From Ctena decussata (taxonomy: Eukaryota; Mollusca; Bivalvia; Lucinida; Lucinidae), in NCBI GenBank assembly GCA_963989385.1, contig OZ022514.1:24965222-25029221 (forward strand): a stretch of DNA of 64,000 bases, given 5' to 3'. This document shows, one piece after another, positions 11,610-24,400 of the stretch. Positions within the stretch are counted from its first letter, which is position 1. Each line of letters opens with the position of its first letter. The translations under genes were made by a program, and so were the position numbers. The notes beneath the pieces are model-generated. The model ran no database searches. It was not told the origin of the DNA and was given only the letters and a program-made list of their open reading frames with translations.

Positions 11610-11780
11610 TTAAAATGGAAATTCATCTAGCATACGGGTATTTATATTGTAGGCCGGTAGGCGCGATTCTTCAGTAGCTTCTGGTTTCGAAAAAATACAT
11701 ACTTCACTTCCATATTTCAAGTTCGGCAAAATTAGATTATAAAATAAAACTAGCATATGAGACACTGTCAAATCCGTAAA
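11610..11780 (-). pseudogene. Short LINE reverse-transcriptase-like scrap
   Basis: The minus frame reads LTVSHMLVLFYNLILPNLKY followed by GSEVCIFSK, resembling the thumb-region motif of CR1/I-type LINEs (hydrophobic run, P..L.YGSE.). In the right arm the matching sequence (about 32655-32860, plus strand) has roughly 70-90 bp more in the middle, so this copy carries a small deletion. Too short to assign a clade. Confidence 0.3.
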
Positions 11781-12680
11781 GGACCTGGTATGATAAGGGC
11801 CGTTTTTGGCCCCCATTCAAATTCTCTTTAAAATGCATGGTTTCTATTGCTTATTATTTGTGCGTATGGGAACAAGCGAAAATAATATGTTTCGTGTTTG
11901 TTAATTCTCAGAATGACATGATTTCTGACATGCCTACGTTGTTTCAATAAAATGAAGGAAAATTGCGAGAACATTTGAGTTTAATACATATTCCTTTCAA
12001 GAAATAATTCATTTACAATAACTTTTGAAAGCTCTTAACAACAGGCTTTTGATGAACTGCTTATATGTAAGATTGCACTGCTAATTACCTGTACACTGCA
12101 TAAGGCCTCTCCAGGTACCCCACCCACTCAAGTTTGCAAGTCCAGAGACGCTTACCAAAAAATTCCAACAGATCAAAATGAAATGTATACCAGATTATTC
12201 CTTATGTTCTAACTAAGAAAATGAATACCCACAACATATGTTTATTTTGTCTGTTAGCGGAGATAGGGGCGTTTTTATGTTGAGAACGCTGGGAAAATGT
12301 TCCAAACGCTGCAAGTTTGGTAACAAAAAGTTAAAAATAAACATTGAGCCCGGTCTCCAGCACATTTAATATTTTCATGGCATGTAAATATATTAAAATT
12401 TTATCTGTATACAAAATATTAAATGTGCTGGAGGCCGGGCTCATATATATTCAAAAGCCACAAAGGCTACCAAATTCGTCATTTTCGTCAGAATCCGCTG
12501 GGGGTAGGGGTATGTTCAGTACAAATATCACAAATATTTTGTGCACGAACTGGTTAATTTTGTGTTTGCTGTTACATTCAAGGTTTGAACTTTCATATGA
12601 ATACATTTTTATTATGGAAATAAGACTTTTGAAAAATGAGTTTTCTGGGGGCCAAATATAGGCCTTATCATACCAGGTCC
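11781..12680. mobile_element. 900-bp TIR element inserted only in the left arm
   Basis: It begins GGACCTGGTATGATAAGG and ends with the reverse complement CCTTATCATACCAGGTCC; GGGCCAAA-type bases inside also mirror. In the right arm the corresponding site near 32645 is uninterrupted, with flanks CCGTAAA and TTATTTG directly adjacent apart from one A. The interior has a second inverted repeat at 12348-12443 (GAGCCCGGTCTCCAGCACAT with its complement) and no transposase. A non-autonomous DNA element. The target duplication is one or two bases at most, or has been lost. Confidence 0.75.
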
Positions 12681-12849
12681 TTATTTGTATTTGTATCTAC
12701 ACCCATTTAACAGTGTGTTTAAGTCTGCGTCCAACAGTCCTTCGCATTTGAAGTAGTGCGACTCGTTCAAAACGAAAACAAAAGGGGTCAACGAAAACGC
12801 CGATTCTTTAAGAATTCTTGTGAATTTTAGAAAAAATGTTAATTACTCT

Positions 12850-13336
12850 CAGCTTAGGGAAGGGTCCAGCAGTTTCCACCAAACATTTTCGAAACGGGTC
12901 CACTTTTCCTTAGGTATCCTTTACCGACGGCCTTTTACTAAATCGAAATTCTCACTGCGCCCTTTCATTGGATGCAAGTGCCTTTCACCGCATTCAACCA
13001 AATTATCCGTAACAAAACATTTTTCGCATAACAGGCGCCCTTTACCATGAACAATTACAAAACAGATATAACCAATTCATCACTGTTTTAAAACAATTAT
13101 CCGAAGTTGTAAGACAAATGATTTTAGCAACGGATCTTCTGATTGATCTAAAACCATGAGCTTAGGGGAAGAAATCGCTACAGCCAAAATGCAGGGTTCA
13201 GCAGTTTCCACCAAACATTTTCGAAACGGGTCCACTTGTTCCTTACGTATCCTTTGCCGACAGCCTTTTACTAAATCGAAATTCTCACTGCGCCCTTTCA
13301 TTGGATGCAAGTGCCTTTCACCGCATTCAATCAAAC
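12850..13336. repeat. Local tandem duplication in the left arm
   Basis: About 150 bp starting AGCTTAGGG and ending CCGCATTCAA occurs at 12850-13000 and again at 13159-13332, separated by unrelated sequence. The right arm has a single copy at about 32335-32475. It arose after, or was lost from one arm following, the large duplication. Confidence 0.7.
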
Positions 13337-14769
13337 TTTGTGACAAAGTATGTTTGATCAAACTCTCTGTGCCCAAAGCGCCCTCGTTTCCTGTAGAATA
13401 GACTGAGCCTGCGATTAACAGAACTTACGAGATGTCATGTGCTCAATGTAGGCTACATTTAGTCTTCACTCGCTACAGGCTCTGTGAGTAGCCAATGACC
13501 CAAGCTTGGCCTTGGCGGACAGGAAAAATTCTGATCAGCACATGGACACGAAGGCTGACGTGAGTCTTCGGTGGGGCGATTCTAATAGTTGCCAGGCTTA
13601 GCTATGAGACACATAAAAGATTATTACTTTTAGTTTTACCACCAAGAACTAAAAATCATCTATGATAATGCAGATTCACACGATCGGAGTCAAGGGGTCG
13701 CGTAATGAGAAAACGCCCCGTCTATGCGGCTGCGCAACCATGCAGTCTGACGATAGTCTTCGGTGCTGGGGAAGACTAAGATGAGACTGCAGGGATATGC
13801 ATGCCAATTTTGCTAATGTCACACGGGAGGATTTCTCGCGTCATGGCTCATATATAGTCAAAGCCGCCAGCATCCCTTAAAGCCTCTGCCTTGTAAATTA
13901 GGACATACTGCTCACCGCAACATTAATTATGACCAGACACATGCCTAACACATCCCCCTCCTCCTCTACACACATACACACAACAATAGAAAACCTAGGC
14001 TATAGCAGAATCATAGCTGAATACACACGTAAAACATGTTGGCACGTACACATGAACATATTTACGCCGAGTATGAAGACAAAGATTTATAGTTTCTATC
14101 TTACTTGGCAATAGCTGCAGAAGAAAGGGCCTGAGAGTATTTTTATCGTTATTTTTCCCCAGACAAACCGTAGCAGACGAACTCTTATACATACACATGG
14201 AAATATGCATTAGCAAGGAGGAACCGTCTCGGTGTGATTTTTCGCCATCGTTATACATAGACTTACAGGAAGATGTGCAAACGCTCAGATAAACACGAGT
14301 TTTGTTCCGTCATGCTCGTTTACACTTCGCACTTCAGAGTTCATACTTCACAATTCATACGTTACACTTAACAGTTTTTACTTCACAGTTCATTCTTCAC
14401 ACTTCTAATTTAATTGTTCATATAACTTTACCGTCATGCAGACCAACCCGGGGACCAATAGAAAGATTTACAGGTGCGTAAGAGCTCCCGGAGAAAAATA
14501 CAGCCTTATCTCGTATACCTAGACAAAGAGCTGTAGTACTTCAAATAAAAATCGTTCAGGACAAGCTTATAATGTCGTTAACGTCATGAAAAATCATCAA
14601 ATACGTCACGTGGGAAGGGTCCGTTTATGACGTCACAAATAAGAATTTAAGATGTCAGACTTAAAAAAATCCATTTTCAGTCACAGGAAATATTAATCTG
14701 CGATATAATAAAATTTCATCAAATTCTGAGACAGGGCCGATGTGGCCCCTTCGTGAACCTACTCCTTTT

Positions 14770-15636
14770 ATATCTTTAAGTGCCCCAAACTTTACAATAC
14801 ATCCAGTTGTTGAAGCATCATATTGACTTTTCTGAGATTGCCACTTTCTATAACAGGTTTGCTATCTAAACCAATGATATCTCAAAGTACTGTCAAGTCA
14901 AATTAATGAAACATTTTACACATCTTGGGCCAGTGGTATGTCAGTCTTGGAATTTGTTCCTAATGAGAGTGGAGACCGTAGTAAACAGACTCAAAGAAAG
15001 AAATGGTACAAAGTTACAGTGGAATGACACTTAAAAATATCAAGGTTAAATAGTTGATACACCAGTATTCAAGCATCTTTATTTTATTTATTGATCAGTG
15101 GGCCTGAAGTTTGATATTTGGCCAGCCATCTGTCTGTAACTGAGAAGGGAAGTACCTGATAATCAACTTCTAGGACAACCAGTGTGAAATACAGAATGTG
15201 GATATGTCAACTAACAAATATTTAAAATAGATTGGTGAGAACCCTAGCAGGATCAAATCAAAATCAGACACTTTCTGAAATGTTAGAATCTAACATAGAT
15301 ACAGTGTGGTATTCAAGATGATACTTAATTTACAGAACAGTTGATAACCATTGCCAGTAAGAAGGTCATGCTCAAAACTGTTACATAAACATTATATTTT
15401 ATTTTGACAGGGCTCGGTAGGCACAGCCACACATTCAAATGACTCAAAATCAGTGGAAAAGCAGTGCTGTTTAATGCTGAATCAGCATTCTGCTTTTGAA
15501 AGTTGTCATGACGTACTCAAGAGAGGATGAAGGAAACACACTGAATGCTTCTCAGATGCTTATGTACACTACAGGATATGGCATGTTATGAAGATCTCAT
15601 GGTATTACTGCCACATTTTCATAACTGTTTAAGACA
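14770..15636. other. Non-coding, arm-shared sequence
   Basis: No coding frame, RNA gene or repeat of its own was recognised. It is preserved in the right arm at about 29006-29876. Confidence 0.4.
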
Positions 15637-17617
15637 AAAGGACGGGTTACACTTTGGCCGTTTTTGTGCCCACGGCCGTTCCTGATGAAAGAACGAGTTA
15701 CACTTTACTATTGCAATGTGCCCACTGAAAAGGCCGATTTTCGAAGGTAGGCAGATAATCACAAAAACATGATGAAATGTTAGCTATATTTTTCTAGTTT
15801 ATTCTGTACGATTTTATTTTCCCGTATTTTAATGCCTTTTAGGTTAATTTTGCGGTTGAATACATGTACTCTCTGCAACATTTAACATTAAGCCTATGGG
15901 AATTTGAACTACCAAGGTCCACTATGCATCCAAATTTCACTTCATCCTACCCTCGTAACCACTCCAATTTTTATACATAATTATCCCTCATATTCATATT
16001 CTTCATAATCGGGTTATATTACAGTGGTTGCGAGGGTAGGAGTAAACGAAAAATAAACTTTTTGGGTAAATTTGCATGTATCCAACACTAGATTTCAAAT
16101 TCGCATCAGCATATTTTGTAATTGATAGAAAATAGAGGCATTATTCGACACAACACATTTTTTCAAAGTGTTCATTTATGTAGTATGTGTTCCTAATGCC
16201 CCAACCAAGGATTCCGTGTGTGTGGGTGGGGGCGGGAGGGGAAGGGGTGCAGCGCTGGGCATGGACATGCCTATAGGTATGGCGTTATGTGCGTATATAA
16301 GGCGTTAGTCTGAATGTCCTCCATCATCATGCTGTGATATATATAACGTCTGATGTTACAATGTTGCAACATGGTCAGATGATGTATCTCTGCCTGAAGC
16401 TGATGCATTGTAAAATTCTATGACCTTGAACTTTGGTCCACTAACTTTGTATGAAAAATTACTTGGATGAGCTGTTTCCTTACCTCTTTTGATATGTTTT
16501 GTGTAGGAGTGCTGATATTTGATCAGATCATATTCTTAAAATGTAGGAACTGCAAAGCATCCATGCACACTGAGTCCTTGAACTTTATGCATGGACCAGG
16601 ATTTTCATTTATATCTCAACACGGTTTTTGGATTCGCAACATAATTACAAATAGTTGGTCAGTCAAACGATGCAAAAAAATCCTGATACTATTTGTAGGT
16701 TACTGTGACATATATTGAAAAGTTCACTGTTCTTTTCCTTATATAACCAACATTATTTATGCATCATACTAAAGACAATGGTTCAGTCGGACTTTGCAAA
16801 TGACGTCATACTATTTGTAGGTCATTGTGACTTGTATTTCATGATCCATTGCATTAATGTTTTATTTGGGAATAATATTTTATTGAATCTTCATCGGACT
16901 TGGAATAGTATGTCACTTCAGCGCTGCGCTCATTTGGTACTACGTGTAGGGCACTGTGACCTATATTTCTTGGTTCACTGATTTTGTCTAATATTTTAAA
17001 CATCTGTATCTGTGTAGCATCCATGTATGCGTAATATTTAATACGTGATTAATATTTGATATGATGAAGCTTTCACTATATGTATAAATACTAGTAGTGA
17101 ATAATGCTTAAGAAAAGAGAAAGGTTGATGACCTTTTCACGCATTTGCCAGAACACAAGCGTGCAAACGCGTTTCGCCAAGAATACACTTGTTTAACAAT
17201 ATTGGTCGGTTATAATCGACTTACTGTTCATTTGTTTCATTATTTTCACAAAAGCCTACACTGCACATGCTTATTATTGCGTTAATAAACACTTGTAAAA
17301 TCTACTGTTCAGAGGCTTTGTAAAAAATAAAAAAAAATTCTCCTTACTAGATGGTTTGAGCGCAATTATTTCTTTCAGACTGTGGATAAGAACCAAAAGT
17401 ATTATATCTGTCAGTTTGGAGGGCTGATATATCAGGAGAATTGCTGATTATATCGAAACACCGCATATGCAATAACCCGGAAGTCACGTGATTATTTATG
17501 AAGCCGCAAACTCAAAAATGTGCTTATATAAACTGCCAAATGCCAAGCTTTTATAAACATAAATTTTATAAGGATCGGTCGTGGGCTCTAAAACGGCCAA
17601 AGTGTAACCCGTCCTTT
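15637..17617. mobile_element. 2-kb TIR element with ACGGGTTACACTTTGGCCG ends (left-arm copy)
   Basis: AAAGGACGGGTTACACTTT at 15637 is mirrored by AAAGTGTAACCCGTCCTTT ending at 17617. The next 25 bases (GGCCGTTTT then GTGCCCACGGCCG on the left) also mirror with changes. A related inner motif GAAAGAACGAGTTACACTTT sits at 15688. The interior holds three spaced repeats of TTTGTAGGTCACTGTGACAT-type sequence (about 16690, 16810, 16945). An 83-codon frame at 16467-16718 is conserved in the right arm but shows no domain. Copies: 27031-29005 and, partial, 39068-40026. Confidence 0.6.
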
Positions 17618-17836
17618 ATGTTTATAAAAGCTCGGCATGTAGCAGTTTATAAAAGCACATTTTGAAGTTTGCGGTGTCATAAATAATCACGTGACTTCCG
17701 GGTTATTGCATATGGGGTGCTGAACGGGGTACATTAACTACCTGCGGTTTTTCGATGTAATCAGCAATTCCGCCGACATGTCAGCCCTCCAAACTGACAG
17801 ATAGAATACTTTTGGTTCTTATCCACAGTCTAAAAG
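17375..17836. repeat. Inverted repeat, about 200-bp arms around a TIR
   Basis: The left part (CAGACTGTGGATAAGAACCA ... GCTTTTATAAACATA) is mirrored by TGTTTATAAAAGC ... TGGTTCTTATCCACAGTCT. The loop, about 17570-17618, carries the right terminus of the 2-kb element. The right arm of the giant repeat holds the same structure at 26946-27300 but loses the inner half. Confidence 0.7.
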
Positions 17837-20410
17837 AGATTTTTGTTTTGATGGGAACAATACCTCGATGTCCAAAACAGATGAAAGGCTTCATTTTCAA
17901 CTGATGTATATTTATCCTTTATTAAATTTAATTTATATGCACATTTACTCCCACACATACACACTCGCACTCACAGTTATACACTTACACATACATTAAT
18001 ATCCTTTTGTACCTTTATATACATACACCTATGCAAACACCTATATTAAATATACAGACATGTGTCCTGTTCATTTTTTACTCGTCTGTTTATAATGTAT
18101 TTTATTTTATATGCTTATTTATTTTTGTTATCTAATTTAGCGCCCTTTTCCCAAATTAGTTATTTTATTTATTTATTTTCCTTTTTTGTCATACATATTA
18201 TATTTCTTTGATGTACTGCATTGTTTTCCTAAATGTTTTTGTTTTTTTCTCAAACTTGCTAATGGATTACTTTTAGCTTAAATAAACTAGGTTAGTTATA
18301 TTTTGACACAGTTTCAAAGAATATTTTAATTAACCAAAGGTTTGTTTTATTTGTTTATTTACTTTTTTTTATAGTTTCAGTGCTTCTTTATTTACTTATT
18401 TATTCATTCATTTATTTATTTATTTTTTTGATATAAAAGAGAAATTCATCCTTCTTCCAGGTTGCTAAGTAATTGCTTAGGGTGTAACAGAAACTATGTT
18501 AAGTAAGTGTGTGTACCTACAAGAGTTTCACTCCTACTTCCCTTTAATTCAATTAAAAAAAGAGAAAGCGAGAAAAAAAGGTCTGCAGGTACTGTACTCT
18601 GTAGTGTTTTAATGTATACCTGTATTTGTTTCTAGCTTTCTCGATCATCAGAAGAGACAGAACATCAGAAGAGACACAACATTTAACAGACATCACAAAA
18701 ACAGACACAGATACATGTAATAAACATATAAAGTGTTAACAGTACAATGAGGTTATCTTCTGTCTTGGCGGCGACTACCAAGCACATAATGAAATGACAT
18801 ACAAATGAGGCCCTGTGTTAGTAATGAAATGAAGATAGAACAAAGACTTGCAGAGAGGGTAAGTTTTGTTATCTTATTACAGCTTTTATAGTTTGAGAGA
18901 AGAATCAGACTCTCTCAAGATGAAATTATACATTTATATACACATACCTATATACACCTACCCATATACATACACGTATACACCTGCATGTATACATAGT
19001 AACATATATACATTTTTACATTTGAACTTAACATAATGCAGTAACATGCTTATGCCTCATGACTAGTTTAAAGTTGTGTTACATCACATACGATCATGGT
19101 CTTTTTCCTTATATATATGTACAATGTGTTCAAGGTTGCCTTGTTTACAAAGATCTAATTATGAATACCACAACATAGACATGGTGAAGCTAAATATGCC
19201 TACAGGTTGATATTGAGAGAGAAAAAAAAAACGAAAAAAAAAAAAAAAAAACACTTTCACATTGTTTGCACTTCAGGTTTGCCAAATGTGTTTGCTGTGG
19301 AAAAATTAATATTTCAATTTACTATTTTTAGTAAAATATTTTAGAAACAAGGCATGTACCTCCATGTTTATAACTCCCCAACTTATAACAAAATAAAATG
19401 ATGATTGTGCAAACTACTTAATTCCTTGATTCAAGAGAAATTGTTTATTAGTTCAATCAAGTAAAAATAAAACTGACTAAAAAGATACAATTCTAGATTA
19501 AGGATTTGTAGCCAAAAGGGAAATAAGCCTGTAGTAACTAAATGCATCTTGCATTCCTTGATAAGTATACATGAGAGTAACATCCTATTAACATCTCTTC
19601 ATGTTCAGGATAGATCTTTGTCTGAAGGTTCATTCGATCTTAACGTTAAGTTTAAGGAGTTTAAAAAGTGCAATTGTTTATACTTTGCTCAAGTAAATAT
19701 GCTATTCTGTATTGATAATGAAAAAAAAAGAAAATTATAAAAAAAAAAATAATAAATAAATACATAAAATAAAATAATTGTATCTTAATGTGAATGTAGC
19801 TTATATACACAGGTTGTTTAAGAGGAAACGGGTTAAGTATAGCTCCGAACCTAAGATTCTAGACATCTAATAATACTAGCTAATTGTTCGATTTTATTAG
19901 TATTATCTTCTTAGTTTTTTTTGTGTTTTTTTCTCAGATAATTTTTCCATCTTGTCGAAACGATAAATATTAGATGGAAAAATAAGCCAAAAGTTACTCC
20001 CATTTTTCTTGGATTCCATGCCTATTGTCAGGCTAACAGAAATTATTACTCTCTTGACGAAAGCGAAACACAAGACAGCTATAAAAGAGCCAGAACAACA
20101 GCAACTTAAAAGCTCACATAGATGCTAATAATTTTATTTGATATCCTTGCGGTTAATTAAAATGATATTCAGATAAGAGTCGCAACAAAGGATAGATTCA
20201 AACCTTAACCATTCCCTCCCCAAAGTTTGACCTTGGTCTACGAAATCCTGAATCCAGAGTGTTAACCTTTTGGCAAACTCGACCAGATTCAACAAAATTG
20301 AATCCCGTGTGTTAACCTCTCGGCCCACACGACAGGAATCAAATATTTTTATTTCGTAGTGTCATCTTTTATGCTTGCCTTTAATTATGCGTAATTTGGT
20401 ACTTCTGGCT
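17837..20410. other. Spacer of the giant inverted repeat: AT-rich, no gene seen
   Basis: Contains TTTA/TTTG-rich low-complexity DNA (about 18040-18430), TACACA-type simple repeats (17950-18060 and 18930-19020) and A-tracts (19220-19252, 19722-19750). A 63-codon frame at 19549 and a 64-codon frame at 20134 look fortuitous. Confidence 0.5.
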
Positions 20411-20850
20411 GGATCAGTATTGGTAAAAGAAGAATCCTGACCTTGGTAGAATTCGAACCTCAACCTCAGGGCCTGATCTCCACTACACGAGCTTAGAGCA
20501 TTAGCCAATCGGCTGATGCGACCAGAGACGTATGTCCAGATGTACCAGTTTTACGTTGATTTCCCCTGTAATTTGTGAATAGTACCTTCTTTTCCTTTTT
20601 TTAAGAATTTAGCAGGAAATGTACATTCCGGCAGGATCAGTATTGGTTAAAGAAGAATCCTGACCTTGGTAAAATTCGAACCTCAACCTTAGGGCCTGAT
20701 CTCTACCACATGAGCTTAGAGCATTAGCCCATCGGCTGATGCGACTAGACATGTATGGCCGGATGTACCTGTCTTACTTGATTTTCCTTGTAACGTGTGA
20801 ATGGTACCATCCTTTACTATTTATTTAAGAGTTTAGTAATAAATATAGGT
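20411..20850 (-). repeat. Tandem dimer of a tRNA-like (SINE-like) unit
   Basis: Two units of about 220 bp start at 20411 and 20634 (GGATCAGTATTGGT). On the minus strand each has a B-box-like GGTTCGAATTCTACC (20449-20464 in the first unit) and, about 50 bp upstream, an A-box-like CGCATCAGCCGATTGGCTAA. No clean cloverleaf was found, so it is a tRNA-derived repeat rather than a tRNA gene. Confidence 0.5.
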
Positions 20851-21401
20851 TGGACTAAATTATAAACACCCATGTGGGTGCCTTGCAAATATCAGTCATA
20901 TCTTTGGTTTAATGCAGTCCTCCTACCAGAATCAGAAGTGATCACTAGCTGAAGACAAAGAAGGACAGACTTGTTGGAAAAGAATGAGAAAAAAGAAACA
21001 AAAAGTATTGGAATTTAGAGAGTAACAATAGTATATTTTATTACTATCTATATATGCTCCTTCGCTTTATGTCACCATTGTGTTATATGGATATCCAAGT
21101 TATTTGCAGAATCATACATCAGCCAGGGAGACTGAGCGATACTACATTCTGGTTACTCAGGCAAACTACGTAGTAATTAACTGAATATTTGTCTTGAGTG
21201 CTATGATGTCAGTATATGTAAGCATCTAGCCAATGTAAACAACAGAAGAGGTGTTCTCTTTCCAGACGAATTTTTTTTTCAGAAATGTCCTTTGTCTATG
21301 TAATTATTATCATTATTTTTTTAACCAACTTTCTTGAATATCTAAATGTGTTAGTAGATATACAAAAGGTGTAAAACCCATTTATGAGTGAGAACAATAT
21401 A
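20851..21401. other. Non-coding, probable LINE 3' flank
   Basis: No gene seen. T-rich runs at 21268-21283 and 21300-21320 could derive from the 3' tail of the minus-strand LINE. Confidence 0.35.
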
Positions 21402-24400
21402 TTACCATACACTTAAAAAGCTATCTATAGTGTTGTACATGCTAATATCATTATTTTCCTTGTATATTCTGCTCCACATTTTAAGCTGACCATATAACCA
21501 TGCATCGATATTTAAATTATGATTATTATAAATCCAATACTTATGAATGGCTACAAAAATATGTGAAAGCAATGTGTTTAAACTGTCATACGCTGAGTAA
21601 CATATCTTATGCCAAAGTATTAATGTTCGGTATGTAAGTTTAACCGTCAGCTTCCTTATTTTAAGTATCTTTTCAATCTTCAATATTACTGGTCTTATAT
21701 TACTACATGTGATGAACAAATGTTCAAAAGTTTCAAGAGTGTGACAGCCAAATCTGCACATACTTGAATTGGATATTTTTCATTTATACAGGTTTTCTTG
21801 ACAAGGCAAAATTCTGTGTAGTAGTTTAAAATTAAAATCTGCTATTTATTTGTTACGTTGGTGTTTTATTCTATACTTCCAAATATCGGCCCATAGTGGT
21901 CTGTCAGGAAATTACTTTTGCCAATATTTTTCAACATATAGTCTTGACATCTTCTTTCTGGTAATAGCTGGTTGTACTCTTTTGCTTTTGTTGGCAGGTC
22001 ATATTTTTGTCTACCATCTGCAAAGATATAGGGTTTGAGATCTTTTTTTTAACTTTTGTGTTCATGTTGGCACTTTTGAGTTTATCTTTCCACTGTGCAG
22101 GGACTGATTTAAGCAGGACCTTATACTCTATTAACCAATTAGATCTGTTCTTTAATTTAGCAAATATTTCCTCCCCCGCTTTAAAGTTACCGTCCTTGTT
22201 TAGAAGGTCATCAATTACGTTCCAGTTTGAAAAGTATAAATTTTTCCCCTTGGATTGTATATATTGATTTCCCCATAGCAGCTGTTGTCTTATATCAGTT
22301 GCACTTTGTGGTGCTTTTTGGCCTCCATCGCATAAATGCCAGCTGACAAACACCTCAGTATAAAATATAGGCAGTTTGATAGGGATTCATTTTTCTTTTT
22401 CAAAGTTCATATTCATCAAGATGTTAATATTACATTTTTCCATATGTTTTAAGGGTATAAAACTCCAAGTTTCTCCTTCACTTTTATGCAATCTATATGC
22501 CCATACTGCCCTCATGGCTATACGGAATGACCTAAAGTCTAACATATTCATACCACCTTCCAGTAGATCATTTGTCATAACTTTACGGCTGATCTTATCA
22601 CGTTTATAGTTCCAAATGAATCCATAGAATTCCTTATTTACTTCATTTATTACCCATTTTGGCACACAAATAGATGCCACCAAATACACAAGTTTTGATA
22701 AGGCTAACGATTTTACTATCAGTACTCTTCCTTGAAAGGTTAAATTTCTGTACCTCCAGCTACTTAAAGTATTGTTTATATTTCGCAGCTTCTCATTCCA
22801 TTTTTTTTTCAATTTCTTCTTTATTGTAGCCAAAATACACTCCCAAAGTTTTTACTGAATTGCTTTTCCAACTTATTCCTGCTAAAGAATCATTTCTGTT
22901 TTGTCCTACAATTTGTAAACAGTGTATCACAGCTCTCTCATCTTTTAAAAATAATGTGGTATTATCTGCTAACTGTGATAGATGTATCGATTTCACTTTT
23001 CCTTTTATTGAAATCTCAAGTGCACAGTTTTTTTTTGTGCTCTAATATTTTCAGCCAAAATTTCTGCCACTAGTATGAACAATAGGGCACTTAAAGGACA
23101 TCCTTGTCTGATACCGCGTTTTATTTGGAATGGGCGTGATACCGATCCGTTGATTGATACACAAGACTCAGCATTATTATAAAAAATATTTACCCATTTC
23201 AGAAAGGAATTTTTAAAGTTAAACTGCTGTAAAGTGGTGAACAGAAAACTATTATTAACTGTGTTAAAGGCTTTTTGAAAATCTAGAAAAATAATGGCAC
23301 CTTCAGTATTGTCAGTTTCAAAGTGTTCTATAGCATCCTGAATTAATATTATATTACAAGCAATATTTCTGCCTCGTATATATCCATTCTGATCTTTATT
23401 AACTTATGGATGACCTGTTTTAATTGGTTTGAAAGAACATGTGCTAAAATTTTATAGTCAGTGTTGAGCAAACTAATTGGTCTCCAATTAGTTAGTAAAG
23501 TTTTATCATTTATTTTATACAGTAAAGTTAGCATACCTCTTTTGCGTTAGGGACAATTCTCCTTTTTGATAAGCTACGTTTAATGACTGTACCAATATTG
23601 ATTTAATGTGTAGCCAAAAAGTTTTGTAAAACTCTACTGAAATACCATCACTTCCTGGTGATTTATTCAGTTTCATTGAGCTGATGGCATTTTCACATTC
23701 TTGTTCTGTTATTTCTCCCTCGAGTAATTCTTTATCTGTTTCATTAAGGTGATTTAACTTAATGTTTTTGATGTATTCTGTTGCGTTTTCATTATTATCA
23801 TTACCTTCCAGAGCATATAAGAGCTGATAAAACTTGTATTCTTCCTCTAGAATTTCTGTTTGTGTTACAGCATTTGAGCCATCAGCTTTTTGTAGTTGTT
23901 TTATTGTATTTATTGACGCATGGTGTTTTCAAGGTTATAAAATATTTTGTACTTCTCTCTCCTTCTTCTATCCATTTAGCCCTACTTCTTATCTGTGCAC
24001 CAATAGTTTGTTCATGAATCATTTGGTGCAAGTCGTTTACAATTGTGTCCCTTTGGATTTGAACCGAATGATCGTAACTGGATTTGATTAATTCCTCTTC
24101 CTTCAGTTCAATTTTCCGTTCAAGCTCTAGTAGTAAATCCTTTTTAAATTTTTGCTTATGTTTGCAGTATCCAGTGGTGAATTCTCTTATTTTGATTTTG
24201 CAGATTTCCCAGAAAAGTTGTTTTGATAATGAGGAGTAGTCTTGATTTGTCTTTTCTAATAGATTTTTTATTTTGTGTTGATACAATTTATCTATTAGCA
24301 TGCTTGTACTAAGCTTCCACCGCCCTGGGCCTTTGTGTGACTTATTTAAATTTATCTAAACGGTTATACATTTATGATCAGTTTTAACTCCTGCAGAAAC

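Larger units (their letters stand above)
11050..14769. mobile_element. 3.7-kb TIR element (left-arm copy)
   Basis: AAAAGGAGTAGGTTCACGAA at 11050 and its reverse complement ending at 14769 form inverted ends. The following bases (ATCGGCCCTGT) also match on both sides. The same pair bounds 29877-33460 in the right arm. The interior is non-coding, with several CATGACGT/TGACGTCA-type palindromic hexamers. It contains the nested 900-bp insertion, a LINE scrap and a local duplication. No transposase was recognised, so it is probably non-autonomous. Target duplication was not identified. Confidence 0.55.
8860..17701 (+). repeat. Left arm of a giant inverted repeat
   Basis: From AAGGAACATTTATC at 8860 to CACGTGACTTCCGG at about 17700, this segment matches the reverse complement of 26946-39066 almost throughout, at roughly 93-97% by eye. 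Collinear landmarks: Helentron ORF, the stem-loop, the mariner-like end at 10155, GGAGTAGGTTCACGAAGG at 11053, the tract around 13930-14260, and the 2-kb element 15637-17617. Differences confined to this arm are a 900-bp TIR insertion (11781-12680), a local tandem duplication (12850-13336) and absence of 3.4 kb present in the right arm. Confidence 0.85.

Noticed and set aside
16467..16718. 83-codon frame conserved in both arms as a small gene
   Set aside because: Conservation is explained by recent duplication; the third partial copy (39183-39365) does not keep the frame intact and no domain is seen.
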